A DNA stretch of 64,000 nt from NCBI RefSeq assembly GCF_040396155.1, contig NZ_JBEBOY010000001.1, positions 1 through 64,000 of the forward strand, written 5' to 3'. Below are positions 26,578 through 36,102 of this stretch, in pieces. This DNA is from Tissierella praeacuta_A (GTDB lineage: Bacteria; Bacillota; Clostridia; Tissierellales; Tissierellaceae). The position numbers and the translations under genes are program-made. Positions within the stretch are counted from its first letter, which is position 1. Every line of letters begins with the position of its first letter. Below the pieces are notes generated by a model. The model had not been told where the DNA came from. It was given only the letters and a program-made list of their open reading frames with translations, and did not search any database.

Positions 26578-27738
26578 CTACTTAATTAACTCTAATATTT
26601 TCTGAGCACCTTCACCCATATCTTTCACTGCAAATACATTTAAATTGGCTTTTTTTATTATATCTGTACCTAAATCTACATTAGTTCCTTCTAGTCTAAT
26701 TACTACTGGAACCTTTAATTCTAATTCTTTAGCAGCATTTACAATCCCTTTAGCTATTACATCACATTTCATTATTCCACCAAATATATTTACGAATATG
26801 CCCTTAACTTTTTCATCAGATAATATTATTTCAAAAGCTTTCTTAACATTTTCTTCAGTTGCACTTCCGCCAACATCTAAAAAATTTGCTGGCTCACCAC
26901 CATAAAACTTTATTATATCCATAGTTGCCATGGCTAAACCTGCTCCATTTACCATACACCCTATATTTCCATCTAAAGATATATAAGATAATCCATATTT
27001 TGATGCTTCTGTTTCCTTTTCATCTTCCTCTGTTAGGTCCCTATAATCAAGTATAGTCTTATTTCTAAATATACTATTTTCATCAAAGTTCATCTTTGCA
27101 TCTAATGCAATTAATTTATTCTCCTCAGTGACCACTAAGGGATTTATCTCCACTAATACACAATCATTCTCAACAAAAAGTTTATATAAATTCATCATAA
27201 GTTTTACTGCTTCATTTATTATTTCCGAGGGAATATTAATATTAAAACATACTCTCCTAGCTTGGAATTCAGTTAATCCTACTATACAGTCTATAGGCTC
27301 TTTATAAACCGTATCTGGACTTTTCGATGCTATCTTTTCGATTTCAGTTCCACCTTCTTCAGAAGCAATAAGAGTTATCCCTGATGTATCTCTATCTAAT
27401 ACAAATCCCAGATAATATTCCTTGTTGATATTACATCCTTCTTCAATTAAAACAGCATTAACCTCTTTTCCTTCTTTCCCAGTCTGATGGGTCACCAGTT
27501 TTTTACCCAAGAGTTCTTTAGCATATTTTTTTACTTCGTCTATTGATTCAGCTATTTTAACTCCACCTGCTTTTCCTCTTCCTCCTGCATGGATCTGAGC
27601 CTTTACAACTGCTATATCAGTGCCTATTGTCCAACATGTAGGTTCTGCATCTTTGACATCATATATAACCTTTCCATTAGGCACTGGAATTCTATAATTT
27701 CTCAATAGTTCCTTTGCTTGATACTCATGAATATTCAT
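26578..27738 (-). CDS. sucC: Succinate--CoA ligase, beta subunit
   Basis: 386 residues. ATP-grasp domain with QIHAGGRGKAGGVK and a C-terminal ligase-CoA domain with GCMVNGAGLAMATMD and FVNIFGGIMKCDVIA, all standard for SucC. An AGGTATAAA-type ribosome binding site precedes the ATG. The leader holds a cobalamin riboswitch and two terminators, so expression should fall when cobalamin is plentiful. No other TCA-cycle or methylmalonyl-CoA gene is nearby. Confidence 0.95.
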   Translation of the reverse strand: MNIHEYQAKELLRNYRIPVPNGKVIYDVKDAEPTCWTIGTDIAVVKAQIHAGGRGKAGGVKIAESIDEVKKYAKELLGKKLVTHQTGKEGKEVNAVLIEEGCNINKEYYLGFVLDRDTSGITLIASEEGGTEIEKIASKSPDTVYKEPIDCIVGLTEFQARRVCFNINIPSEIINEAVKLMMNLYKLFVENDCVLVEINPLVVTEENKLIALDAKMNFDENSIFRNKTILDYRDLTEEDEKETEASKYGLSYISLDGNIGCMVNGAGLAMATMDIIKFYGGEPANFLDVGGSATEENVKKAFEIILSDEKVKGIFVNIFGGIMKCDVIAKGIVNAAKELELKVPVVIRLEGTNVDLGTDIIKKANLNVFAVKDMGEGAQKILELIK

Positions 27739-27763
27739 TTTATACCTCCAATTCTATTTTTAT

Positions 27764-27798
27764 AAAAAAATAACTCAACAATTTTTGCTGAGTTATTA
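27764..27798 (-). terminator. Second terminator in the sucC leader
   Basis: Minus-strand TAATAACTCAGCAA, short loop, TTGTTGAGTTATT, then TTTTTT, only about 25 bases before sucC. Confidence 0.85.
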
Positions 27799-27816
27799 CA
27801 ATTATTTTTACAGAAT

Positions 27817-27842
27817 AAAAAAACCTTTCTGCAATAGAAAGG
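27817..27842 (-). terminator. First terminator in the sucC leader
   Basis: Minus-strand CCTTTCT, five-base loop, AGAAAGG, then TTTTTTT. Located about 90 bases after the B12 box. Confidence 0.8.
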
Positions 27843-27883
27843 ATATTATCAATATAGTAGAATAAATATTTAATCTACTTTAT

Positions 27884-28075
27884 AAATAACACCTCCTCAT
27901 CCGCGTGAGTAATAAACAGCGTTTTTCCATTGGCAGGTCTCCTGACTTAAGAATAACAAATCTTACACCTTCCCATATACTAATACAGTGGTATCCGTAA
28001 GATTCTATCCATCACAGTGGCGGGACCGTGTCGGAATTTAACCGAACTTCCCTTTTAAATAATCCTATTATAAGA
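27884..28075 (-). promoter_or_regulatory. Cobalamin riboswitch controlling sucCD
   Basis: On the minus strand the aptamer contains GGGAAGTTCGGTTAAATTCC, the core CCCGCCACTGTGATGG, and the B12 box GTCAGGAGACCTGCC at 27932-27946. A downstream hairpin CTCA-CGCGGA-TGAG can kiss the CCCGC loop, as in known adenosylcobalamin aptamers. Two terminators follow before sucC. An unused AGGAGGTG lies at about 27888-27895 with no open frame after it, possibly a relic of an earlier regulated gene. Confidence 0.93.
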
Positions 28076-28110
28076 TTATACCAATGGTCAAAGTATTAAA
28101 TTTTAAGTAA

Positions 28111-28139
28111 AATATATCATAGCAAATTTGAATTGTCAA
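28111..28139 (-). promoter_or_regulatory. Promoter of the sucCD leader
   Basis: Minus-strand TTGACA, 17-bp spacer, TATATT, about 35 bases before the riboswitch. Confidence 0.8.
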
Positions 28140-28219
28140 ATTTAAGATTTTATTTGTCGTTATATTAATAAAAAACTTTCTCCATTAATTCATAATAGAG
28201 AAAGTCTATCTAATTATAT

Positions 28220-29617
28220 TTACTTTGCTAATTCATATAGTGCATGAGCATATATTTTAGTTATCTTTATTAAATGCTCTATAGATATATATTCATCTTT
28301 CTGATGTGCAACATCTGGTTGACCTGGAAACATTGGTCCAAATGCTACTGCATTATCCATTACTCTAGCATAAGTTCCTCCGCCAATTGTAATCGGCTCT
28401 CTTTCTAAATCTTCAGTTTGTTCTTTATATACCTCCATTAATTTTTCAACTAAAAAATTATTTTTAGGTACATATAAAGGTTTCGTATCCCCTTTACCTT
28501 CTACTAATTCAACTTTTGTTCCTTCAATATTTTTTCTTATTCCATCATATACTTCTTTTGCACTGCTTTTTATAGGATATCTTACATTTATAGTTAATTT
28601 TATTTTATCTTCTTCTAATTTTATAATTCCGGGATTAAAATTCAACTTACCTGATACATCATCTTCAAGACCGCACCCAATGCCTTCTCCATAATGTTTA
28701 AATCCTATTCCCTCATTATAAAAATTGATAAATTCACAAAGCTCACATTTTCCTTCCATAAAATATGATAATGCATCCATTAAATAAGATATTGCATTAT
28801 ATCCTTTTTCAGGAGTACTTCCATGGGCTGATATTCCCTTAGCCATTACTTTAACAATATTGTCATTTATATCAATATCCACTGGATTATTTTTTTCTTT
28901 TTTATATTTTTTAAATTTATCTTCAAGTTTAGCTATATCTTTAACTTCTAAAACAGCCTCTGCATAATCTGGTACCATATTAGGTGCATTTCCACCTTTT
29001 AAATCTACAAGTTTAATCCCGCAGCATCCATTTGAATTTAATTTCTGTACTAAATCAAATACTATTATTCCTTTTTCTCCATAAATCACAGGAAAATCTG
29101 CATCAGGAGAGAATGCCATTGTTGGTGGCTTTTCATGTTTGAAATAATAGTCCATACAACCCCATCCACTTTCTTCATTTGTACCAAATATTATTCTAAT
29201 TTTTCTATTAAGATTTACGCCAGATTCTTTTAATGCTTTCATGGCATAAAGAGTAGATATAGCGGGACCCTTATCATCTATAGTTCCTCTGCCAAATATT
29301 TTATCATCATGGATTTCTCCTCCATATGGAGGATAAGTCCAGCCTGTACCTTCTGGTACAACATCTAGATGAACCAAAACACCTACACTTTCTTCTCCTT
29401 CTCCAAATTCTGCATATCCAGCATAACCTTCTAAATTTTTAGTTTCAAATCCCAAACTTTTAGATAATTCCAAGGCATACTCCAAAGCTTTATATGGTCC
29501 TTCACCAAAGGGCATATTTGGTTTAGTTTCTTCTTCTACACTTTTAATTTTAATGATTTCTTGAGTTGATTTAACAATTTCTTCCTTGTAATCATCAATT
29601 AAATTAATGTAATTCAT
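28220..29617 (-). CDS. pepV: M20 family dipeptidase (PepV/Sapep-like)
   Basis: 465 residues. Metal ligands are visible in LVHLDVVPEG (His-x-Asp), GRGTIDDKGP (bridging Asp) and NEESGWG (catalytic Glu pair), with a final His in DVAHQKDEYIS. The lid domain inserted after about residue 180 is as in PepV. Expected to hydrolyse dipeptides in the cytoplasm, supplying amino acids to a fermentative metabolism. Monocistronic by appearance: the riboswitch unit lies to the left and a divergent protease gene to the right. Confidence 0.9.
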   Translation of the reverse strand: MNYINLIDDYKEEIVKSTQEIIKIKSVEEETKPNMPFGEGPYKALEYALELSKSLGFETKNLEGYAGYAEFGEGEESVGVLVHLDVVPEGTGWTYPPYGGEIHDDKIFGRGTIDDKGPAISTLYAMKALKESGVNLNRKIRIIFGTNEESGWGCMDYYFKHEKPPTMAFSPDADFPVIYGEKGIIVFDLVQKLNSNGCCGIKLVDLKGGNAPNMVPDYAEAVLEVKDIAKLEDKFKKYKKEKNNPVDIDINDNIVKVMAKGISAHGSTPEKGYNAISYLMDALSYFMEGKCELCEFINFYNEGIGFKHYGEGIGCGLEDDVSGKLNFNPGIIKLEEDKIKLTINVRYPIKSSAKEVYDGIRKNIEGTKVELVEGKGDTKPLYVPKNNFLVEKLMEVYKEQTEDLEREPITIGGGTYARVMDNAVAFGPMFPGQPDVAHQKDEYISIEHLIKITKIYAHALYELAK

Positions 29618-29752
29618 TTGGTCATCTCTCCTTTCATATCTATCACTATTATACCTTTCTTGTTATTTTCTCACAACTTTTATATTTTCTTTTATAGAAA
29701 TTGAATTAAATGGTTACACTATTTTTAGAACAATATATGAGGTGGGGATAAA

Positions 29753-31312
29753 TTGAAAAAGAAAAGGATAATATTTTTATTTCTAGTATTAGGGTTGATT
29801 GCATCCTCTATACTTATTTACGATGGCTTTTTCCCAACTGCCAGTTTCTCATCCTTTAGAATTAGAGATAGATTAGCAGTATGGGGAATCACTCTAGTCC
29901 TATTTATTCTTTATATAAAAACAGATACAAACCCGCAACTGGTCCCCTCTGTTTTATCTATTGAAAAAGATTCAGGAAGAGAAAAAGACAAGTCAGATGT
30001 ATCCTTCAAAGACGTGGCAGGATTAGAAGAAATAAAAGAGGAACTACAAGAGACCATAGACTTTATCAACAATTCTATGAAGTACAAAAAAATGGGGGCC
30101 AAAATACCTAAAGGTATTTTATTTCATGGTCCACCTGGTACTGGTAAAACTCTGTTGGCTAAAGCAGTAGCTGGGGAAACTAATTCAACATTTCTCTATG
30201 CATCTGGTTCAGAATTCGTAGAAAAATATGTAGGAGTAGGTGCTAAAAGGGTTAGAACTCTATTTGAAAGAGCAAAAAAGGAAGCACCAAGCATTATCTT
30301 TATAGATGAAATAGACGCCATAGGTGCAAGGAGAAATCTAGAATCCAATAATGAAAAGGATCAAACTTTAAACCAACTTTTAGTAGAAATGGATGGATTT
30401 AATACTGATGAAACTATTATAGTAATAGGTGCAACAAATAGAATAGATTTATTGGATGAAGCCTTACTTAGGCCTGGAAGATTTGACAGACATATATTTG
30501 TAGGTAACCCTAATATACGAGCTAGAGAACAAATCTTAGAAGTTCATACAAAGAATAAACCATTAGATAAGTCTATTGATATTAAAATGATTGCCAAAAA
30601 AACCACTGGACTATCTGGAGCACAACTAGCTAATATTGCCAATGAAGCAGCTATTATTGCAGTTAGGAAAAATAAAAACATTATATCTTTAAATGAATTT
30701 GATGCAGCTATTGAACGAGTCTTAGCAGGACTTGAAGTCAAAAATCCTTCTGTGCTTAAAAAAGAAAAAGAAACTGTAGCAATACATGAAGCTGGGCATG
30801 CTTTAGTTGGTAAAATTCTAGAAACTGATATAGTTCAAAAGATATCAATAATCCCAAGAGGTCAAGCTTTAGGATATGTACTTAAATTCCCAGATGAAGA
30901 AAGATATTTACTAACCCAATCAGAATTAAAAAATAAAATCACTTGCTTACTGGCTGGTAGAGCTGCTGAAGAATTAATATTTAAGGAAATCACCACAGGT
31001 GCTAAAAATGATTTAAATCAAGCCACAGATATAGCTAGGGAAATGGTATGCAGTTATGGTATGAGCAGCTTAGGCACTATGGCCTTAGATGAGAACTTCA
31101 TGAAGTATAATTCTGATATAATCAGAATTGAAATTAAGAAAATTACAGACGAAAGATATAGTGAAGCACTTAGAATTATAGATGAAAACAAATATTTACT
31201 TCACTATATTTCTAATACTTTGCTAGAGAAAGAAACTATCGATAGTGATGAATTAGATAATATATTTAAATTGTATAAAAAGCCATTACCTTATGCAAGT
31301 GAATCCAATTAA
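29753..31312 (+). CDS. FtsH-like AAA metalloprotease with a minimal external loop
   Basis: 519 residues starting at TTG after GAGGTGGGG. Two membrane helices (about 5-24 and 41-56) flank a loop of only about 16 residues, whereas normal FtsH has an external domain of roughly 70 or more. Walker A GPPGTGKT is at 126-133, Walker B IIFIDEIDA near 181-189, the SRH region around GATNRIDLLDEALLRPGRFDR, zinc site HEAGH at 345-349 and third ligand Asp420. It should extract and degrade membrane or short-lived proteins, but the lost external domain suggests a specialised paralogue; the housekeeping ftsH is probably elsewhere. Confidence 0.88.
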   Translation: MKKKRIIFLFLVLGLIASSILIYDGFFPTASFSSFRIRDRLAVWGITLVLFILYIKTDTNPQLVPSVLSIEKDSGREKDKSDVSFKDVAGLEEIKEELQETIDFINNSMKYKKMGAKIPKGILFHGPPGTGKTLLAKAVAGETNSTFLYASGSEFVEKYVGVGAKRVRTLFERAKKEAPSIIFIDEIDAIGARRNLESNNEKDQTLNQLLVEMDGFNTDETIIVIGATNRIDLLDEALLRPGRFDRHIFVGNPNIRAREQILEVHTKNKPLDKSIDIKMIAKKTTGLSGAQLANIANEAAIIAVRKNKNIISLNEFDAAIERVLAGLEVKNPSVLKKEKETVAIHEAGHALVGKILETDIVQKISIIPRGQALGYVLKFPDEERYLLTQSELKNKITCLLAGRAAEELIFKEITTGAKNDLNQATDIAREMVCSYGMSSLGTMALDENFMKYNSDIIRIEIKKITDERYSEALRIIDENKYLLHYISNTLLEKETIDSDELDNIFKLYKKPLPYASESN

Positions 31313-31341
31313 AAAGGAAGAGTCATGACTCTTCCTTTTTT
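31311..31341. terminator. Bidirectional terminator between the FtsH-like gene and thrS
   Basis: AAAAAGGAAGAGTCATGACTCTTCCTTTTTT, given here as arms AAGGAAGAGTC and GACTCTTCCTT, flanked by A and T runs on both sides, serving two convergent genes. Confidence 0.9.
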
Positions 31342-31345
31342 GATA

Positions 31346-33259
31346 TTATTTCCTTTTTTCTTTTACTTCTTCATTTACTTGAGCAATAAAGTCTTCAACT
31401 TTAATTTGTCCCTTATCTCCTTCGTCTCTCTTCCTTACAGAAACTAATTTTTCCTCTACTTCTTTTTCCCCTACTACTAACATATAAGGTATTTGCTGTA
31501 ACTGAGCTTCTCTAATCTTGTAACCTATTTTCTCAGCTCTAGTATCTAGTTCAACTCTAATACCTTTACCAGACATTTCTTTCTTGATTTCATAAGCATA
31601 ATCATTAAATTTATCTGATATTGGAAGAATAATTGCCTGTACAGGGGCCAACCATACTGGGAACTTACCTGCAAAATGTTCTATTAATATTCCCATAAAT
31701 CTTTCCATACTACCAAATATAGTTCTATGAATCATTACTGGTCTTTTCTTTTCATTGTCTTTATCTACATAAGTTATATCAAATCTTTCTGGCATTTGAA
31801 AATCTAATTGAATTGTACCACATTGCCAAGTTCTACCTATAGCATCCTCTAGTTGGAAATCAATCTTTGGTCCATAGAATGCACCATCGCCTTCATTTAC
31901 GATATAATTTATGCCTTTTTCCTCTAAGGCTTCTATAAGACCATTTGTAGCTATTTCCCATTGTTCATCAGATCCCATTGAATTTTCTGGCCTAGTAGAT
32001 AATTCAATATAATATTTAAATCCAAATACATTATATATATAATCAGCTAAGTTTATTATATTAACCAATTCTTCTTTTATCTGAGATGGTAATACAAATA
32101 AATGGGCATCATCTTGAGTAAATGACCTAACCCTCATTAGTCCATGTAATGCTCCTGAAAGCTCATGTCTATGAACTAATCCAAGTTCTCCCCATCTTAG
32201 AGGTAAATCTCTATAACTATACATTTTTGATTTATATACTAAAATAGACCCAGGACAGTTCATTGGTTTAATTGCATAGTCACCTTCATCAATCTTAGTA
32301 AAATACATGTTTTCTTTATAATGATCCCAGTGTCCTGATTGATGCCATAATCTCTCATTTAATATTAGAGGTGTCTTTATCTCATCATAACCAGCTTTAG
32401 TGTGCTCCTCCCTCCAGAAATTTTCTAATATATTTCTTAAAACCATTCCCTTTGGATGGAAGAATGGGAATCCTGGACCCTCTTCATGAATACTAAATAA
32501 ATCCAATTCCTTACCTAATTTTCTATGGTCTCTTTTTTTCGCCTCTTCTAGCATATGAAGATATTCTTCTAGATCCTTTTTCTTTTCATAAGTTGTTCCG
32601 TAAATTCTTTGAAGCATTTTATTCTTCTCATCTCCACGCCAGTAAGCCCCTGCAATACTTAAAAGTTTAACAGCTTTAACTTTCTTAGTATCATATAAAT
32701 GAGGACCTGCACAAAGGTCAGTAAACTCCCCTAATTTATAGAAAGATATTTCTTCATTTTCTGGAAAATGCTCAATTAAATCAACTTTATATACTTCTTC
32801 TTTTTCCTTGAAATATTCAAGTGCTTCATTTCTATCCATTACATATCTCTCAAGAACATAACCTTCTTTTGCTATTTTAGCCATTTCTTTTTCAATTTTC
32901 TCTAAATCCTCTGGAGTAAATCTGTGGTCTGTATCAAAATCATAATAAAATCCATTTTCTATTGCAGGTCCTATGGCAAATTTAACTCCAGGGAAGAGCT
33001 TTTGTACTGCAAGAGCCATTATATGGGCTGATGTATGCCAAAATATAGCCTTTCCTTCTTTATCTTCAAATTTAACTACTCTAAATGAAGAATCTTCATC
33101 AATAGTTTCCTGCATTCCTTTTGTTTCACCATTTACAACTGCACCAAGAGCAACTCTTGCTAATCCTTCTGATATATCCTTAGTGACATCATATACAGAT
33201 ACACCTTTATCGTATTCTCTAACAGCACCATCTGGTAGTGTAATCTTAATCCTTTCCAT
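31346..33259 (-). CDS. thrS: Threonine--tRNA ligase
   Basis: 637 residues. TGS domain (1-60), editing/SAD domain with HTSAHIMALAVQ and the later Cys-His pair in FTDLCAGPHL, class II catalytic core with motif 2 around RHELSGALHGLMRVRSFTQD, and C-terminal anticodon domain. It charges tRNA-Thr and clears mischarged Ser. The leader carries a threonine T-box and a hairpin repeat between terminator and start codon. Confidence 0.97.
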   Translation of the reverse strand: MERIKITLPDGAVREYDKGVSVYDVTKDISEGLARVALGAVVNGETKGMQETIDEDSSFRVVKFEDKEGKAIFWHTSAHIMALAVQKLFPGVKFAIGPAIENGFYYDFDTDHRFTPEDLEKIEKEMAKIAKEGYVLERYVMDRNEALEYFKEKEEVYKVDLIEHFPENEEISFYKLGEFTDLCAGPHLYDTKKVKAVKLLSIAGAYWRGDEKNKMLQRIYGTTYEKKKDLEEYLHMLEEAKKRDHRKLGKELDLFSIHEEGPGFPFFHPKGMVLRNILENFWREEHTKAGYDEIKTPLILNERLWHQSGHWDHYKENMYFTKIDEGDYAIKPMNCPGSILVYKSKMYSYRDLPLRWGELGLVHRHELSGALHGLMRVRSFTQDDAHLFVLPSQIKEELVNIINLADYIYNVFGFKYYIELSTRPENSMGSDEQWEIATNGLIEALEEKGINYIVNEGDGAFYGPKIDFQLEDAIGRTWQCGTIQLDFQMPERFDITYVDKDNEKKRPVMIHRTIFGSMERFMGILIEHFAGKFPVWLAPVQAIILPISDKFNDYAYEIKKEMSGKGIRVELDTRAEKIGYKIREAQLQQIPYMLVVGEKEVEEKLVSVRKRDEGDKGQIKVEDFIAQVNEEVKEKRK

Positions 33260-33317
33260 ATCCTATTCCTCCTATTTATTTAATTAATAGCCATTTCCAT
33301 TCACAATTAAAACATTA

Positions 33318-33465
33318 TTGACCTACATCAACTCGCTACGCTCGTTGTGTTAGGTCATTTCCCACAGTTTCGAACACCAATTTATTTGCTCGCTACGCTC
33401 ACATAAATTGGGTTCTCATTGCGTTTGACCTACATCAACTCGCTACGCTCGTTGTGTTAGGTCAT
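33318..33465 (-). repeat. T-box-associated hairpin repeat, thrS copy
   Basis: One full unit bounded by two copies of hairpin A (TGACCTA...TAGGTCA, 107 bp apart) with one hairpin B between. Hairpin B here pairs CCAATTTAT with ATAAATTGG, nine perfect pairs that differ from the valS stem AAATCTAT/ATAGATTT on both arms. The outer closing pair CGCA/TGCG of other copies is CGCA/TGTG here, still pairable through G-U. It starts with ATGACCTAAC directly after the T-box terminator U-tract. Confidence 0.85.
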
Positions 33466-33704
33466 AAAAAAACCTTTCGTTCCTACATATTTCTATGTAG
33501 GGACGAAAGGCTAAATTTTCCGTGGTTCCACCCTAATTACTTCTCAATATAAATAACGCTAATAAGCGGAAATCCTTCAATTGGATTCGGTTCAGGGGTA
33601 GTTTTCATATATCTTTCTCATAAGAAGACTTCCAGCCACGATCTTCTCTCTCTACATGGAAATAATATATTACTCTTCCCATCAACACCTATAATATTAA
33701 AGTA
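33466..33704 (-). promoter_or_regulatory. T-box riboswitch, threonine-specific
   Basis: Leader of thrS on the minus strand. T-box AGGGTGGAACCACGG at 33520-33534, terminator CCTTTCGT...ACGAAAGG plus seven T at 33466-33510. Stem I carries GTAGAGAGAGAAGATCGTGG and the codon after TGAAA is ACT (Thr) at 33600-33602. Confidence 0.92.
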
Positions 33705-33710
33705 GAATAT

Positions 33711-33739
33711 ATTTTAACATTATCATATCTATCTGTCAA
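33711..33739 (-). promoter_or_regulatory. Promoter of the thrS leader
   Basis: Minus-strand TTGACA, 17-bp spacer, TAAAAT. Confidence 0.85.
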
Positions 33740-33771
33740 GATAACTATTCATACTTATACCATAATTTTTA

Positions 33772-35082
33772 TTATTTTAAACATTTAATTATCTCTTCTA
33801 TGGAAAGACTTTCTTGTTCCCCTGTTTTCATATTTCTAAGGGAATAAGCTTTATTCTCAACTTCTTCTTGTCCTATTACTATTACATAAGGAATATTTAA
33901 TTTATCTGCATAATTAAAGATTTTTCCTATCTTCCCTGACTCTAAGTATATTTGAGTATATATACCTTCTTTTCTTAATTCATTAGCTATTTCAACACCA
34001 TTCTCCATACAACCTTTCATAGGAATAACTAATGCTGTAGTCAGGGACTTATCAGTAGATTTAATAATATTAGCCTCCATTAACTGATAGAAAAGTCTAG
34101 TAAGACCAATACAAATGCCTACTCCTGGCAATCTTTGTTTTGTATAGTGAGTAGCTAAATCATCATATCTGCCGCCAGAACAAACTGAACCTATTGATAA
34201 ATAATTATCTAAAAAAGTTTCATATACAGTACCAGTATAGTAATCAAGACCTCTAGCAATAGTTAAATCTATTGCATAATTATCCTCTGGTACACCAAAT
34301 AGTCCTACATATTTAATTACTGTAGCCAACTCTTCTAAACCTTCTATAAATACCTCATTATCAATTTCTAATTCTCTAAGTCTTGATAATATTTCTTGAT
34401 TACTTCCCTTTATACTAATAAAGTCTTTAATCTTATCTACTATATCCGTACTAATTCCTAACTCTCCAAGTTCCTTTTCTACACCCTCTATTCCTATTTT
34501 ATCTAATTTATCTACGGCTCTAAGTACTGAGGCTGGATCTTCTATATCGATATTTTGGAAAAATCCATTTAATATTTTTCTATTATTTATCTTTATAGTA
34601 AACTCTTCAAATCCTAACTCTTTAAAAGTAGAATAAATAACAGAAGGTATCTCTGCATCATTGATAATATCTATTGTTCCATTCCCTATTATATCTATAT
34701 CACATTGATAAAACTCTCTAAATCTGCCTTTTTGGTTTCTCTCTCCCCTATATACTTTTCCAATTTGATATCTTCTAAATGGAAAGCTTAATTCTGAATA
34801 ATGCTGAGCTACATACCTTGCTAAAGGCACAGTCAAATCAAATCTCAACGACATATCCGTACTGCCCTTTTCAAATCTATAAATTTGTTTTTCAGTTTCT
34901 CCTCCACCTTTGGCTAAAAGCACCTCTGTTTTTTCTATAACAGGCGTATCTACGGGAAGAAATCCAAACTTCTCATAATTCTTTCTAATGGTATCTAACA
35001 TTTTATTAAATAAAATCTGATCTGTTGGTGTTAACTCCATAAAGCCCGGTAAAATCGATGGCTTAACTATATTTTTACTCAT
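33772..35082 (-). CDS. hisS: Histidine--tRNA ligase
   Basis: 436 residues. Class II core with LPGFMELTP start region, motif 2 FRRYQIGKVYRGERNQKGRFREFYQCDID in sequence, the histidine-specific LDYYTGTVYE and GGRYDDL motifs, and a C-terminal anticodon domain (from about residue 340). No T-box is visible upstream; the 100 bp between it and the ytxC-like gene is mostly that gene's terminator. Confidence 0.95.
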   Translation of the reverse strand: MSKNIVKPSILPGFMELTPTDQILFNKMLDTIRKNYEKFGFLPVDTPVIEKTEVLLAKGGGETEKQIYRFEKGSTDMSLRFDLTVPLARYVAQHYSELSFPFRRYQIGKVYRGERNQKGRFREFYQCDIDIIGNGTIDIINDAEIPSVIYSTFKELGFEEFTIKINNRKILNGFFQNIDIEDPASVLRAVDKLDKIGIEGVEKELGELGISTDIVDKIKDFISIKGSNQEILSRLRELEIDNEVFIEGLEELATVIKYVGLFGVPEDNYAIDLTIARGLDYYTGTVYETFLDNYLSIGSVCSGGRYDDLATHYTKQRLPGVGICIGLTRLFYQLMEANIIKSTDKSLTTALVIPMKGCMENGVEIANELRKEGIYTQIYLESGKIGKIFNYADKLNIPYVIVIGQEEVENKAYSLRNMKTGEQESLSIEEIIKCLK

Positions 35083-35153
35083 ATTATACCTCCATATGTA
35101 TCCTTTTATAATATAATAACAGATAAAATCATTATTTCCAATCTATTATTTAT

Positions 35154-35182
35154 TAAAAAAGAAGCTGATTTAATCAACTTCT
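35154..35182 (-). terminator. Rho-independent terminator after the ytxC-like gene
   Basis: Minus-strand AGAAGTTGAT, short loop, ATCAGCTTCT, then TTTTTT. Confidence 0.8.
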
Positions 35183-35184
35183 CT

Positions 35185-36036
35185 TCATTTCCCCTTTTTC
35201 AATTTACTCTGCAATTTGCAAACTTCACATCCATCACAAAATTGTACTTTATCTCTAAAAACTTGGGAAATAACATTAACTAACTCTTTTTCTTTCCCTT
35301 CCTCTACATGCAATATTAATTTCACAGGTGAAAGAACTATTAAAGAACTGACCAGAAGGTCGGCTTTACTTATATCTTCATACCATTTATCATCTGGTGC
35401 ATACTCTAACAAACCATTTTCAATTATATTATTGCCATCATCTAATAGAAAGTAATCATCATCTTTGATTATGACATTAACTAATTCATATCTAGGTTCT
35501 TGTATATCTACAAAATATTGAAGCATATTTAAAAACTCTAGATACTCCCTTTCTATCTCAAACTCACCTATAGCTTTTTCTATAGAAATATCTAATATAT
35601 ACATAAATCTTCTTAATCTAAAATTCATAAAACCATCTATAAATATGGAGTTATTTTCAATTAAATAATTGAGGATTTCTTCATTAACCATATTTTTTTC
35701 CTTTATATAATAATTTTCACTTATTACTGTAGAATGAGTTGATTTAACTATTACTTCTCTCTCATCTAATGAATAATCCCCACATATTTTTATTACTCTT
35801 TCCTTTATTACTGATTTAATATATATTTCCAAAATAATATCCTGAACTAAATTTGCTATAGCTCTATAAAATGCAATATCTTCTAAACTTTTCTTAATTC
35901 CTAAAGAAAGTGAAAATTCATATCTTCCTTCATAATCTTCCTCTTGAATAGTTACTTTAGAATTGGAGAAATACCTATTTATTAAATTTATTACTTCATC
36001 TTTATTGGAATTTCCACCAATTTTTATAGCTTGCAT
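35185..36036 (-). CDS. ytxC: YtxC-like sporulation protein
   Basis: 283 residues, no signal peptide. The central segment FMNFRLRRFMYILDISIEKA and the following EFEIEREYLEFLNMLQYFVD match the pattern of the Bacillus YtxC family, a poorly characterised sporulation-associated protein encoded near thrS in many spore formers, as here. The C-terminus has CDGCEVC, which could bind metal. Precise role unknown. Confidence 0.7.
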   Translation of the reverse strand: MQAIKIGGNSNKDEVINLINRYFSNSKVTIQEEDYEGRYEFSLSLGIKKSLEDIAFYRAIANLVQDIILEIYIKSVIKERVIKICGDYSLDEREVIVKSTHSTVISENYYIKEKNMVNEEILNYLIENNSIFIDGFMNFRLRRFMYILDISIEKAIGEFEIEREYLEFLNMLQYFVDIQEPRYELVNVIIKDDDYFLLDDGNNIIENGLLEYAPDDKWYEDISKADLLVSSLIVLSPVKLILHVEEGKEKELVNVISQVFRDKVQFCDGCEVCKLQSKLKKGK

Positions 36037-36102
36037 TGTATCACTCCCTTCTTTTACTAGTATGTACTTAGAGAGTAGACATATACAATATAAAGACTTA
36101 CT

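Noticed and set aside
27860..27910. Leader peptide after AGGAGGTG in the sucC leader
   Set aside because: The possible frames are only five to six codons long and carry no meaningful codons; more likely part of the riboswitch or a relic.
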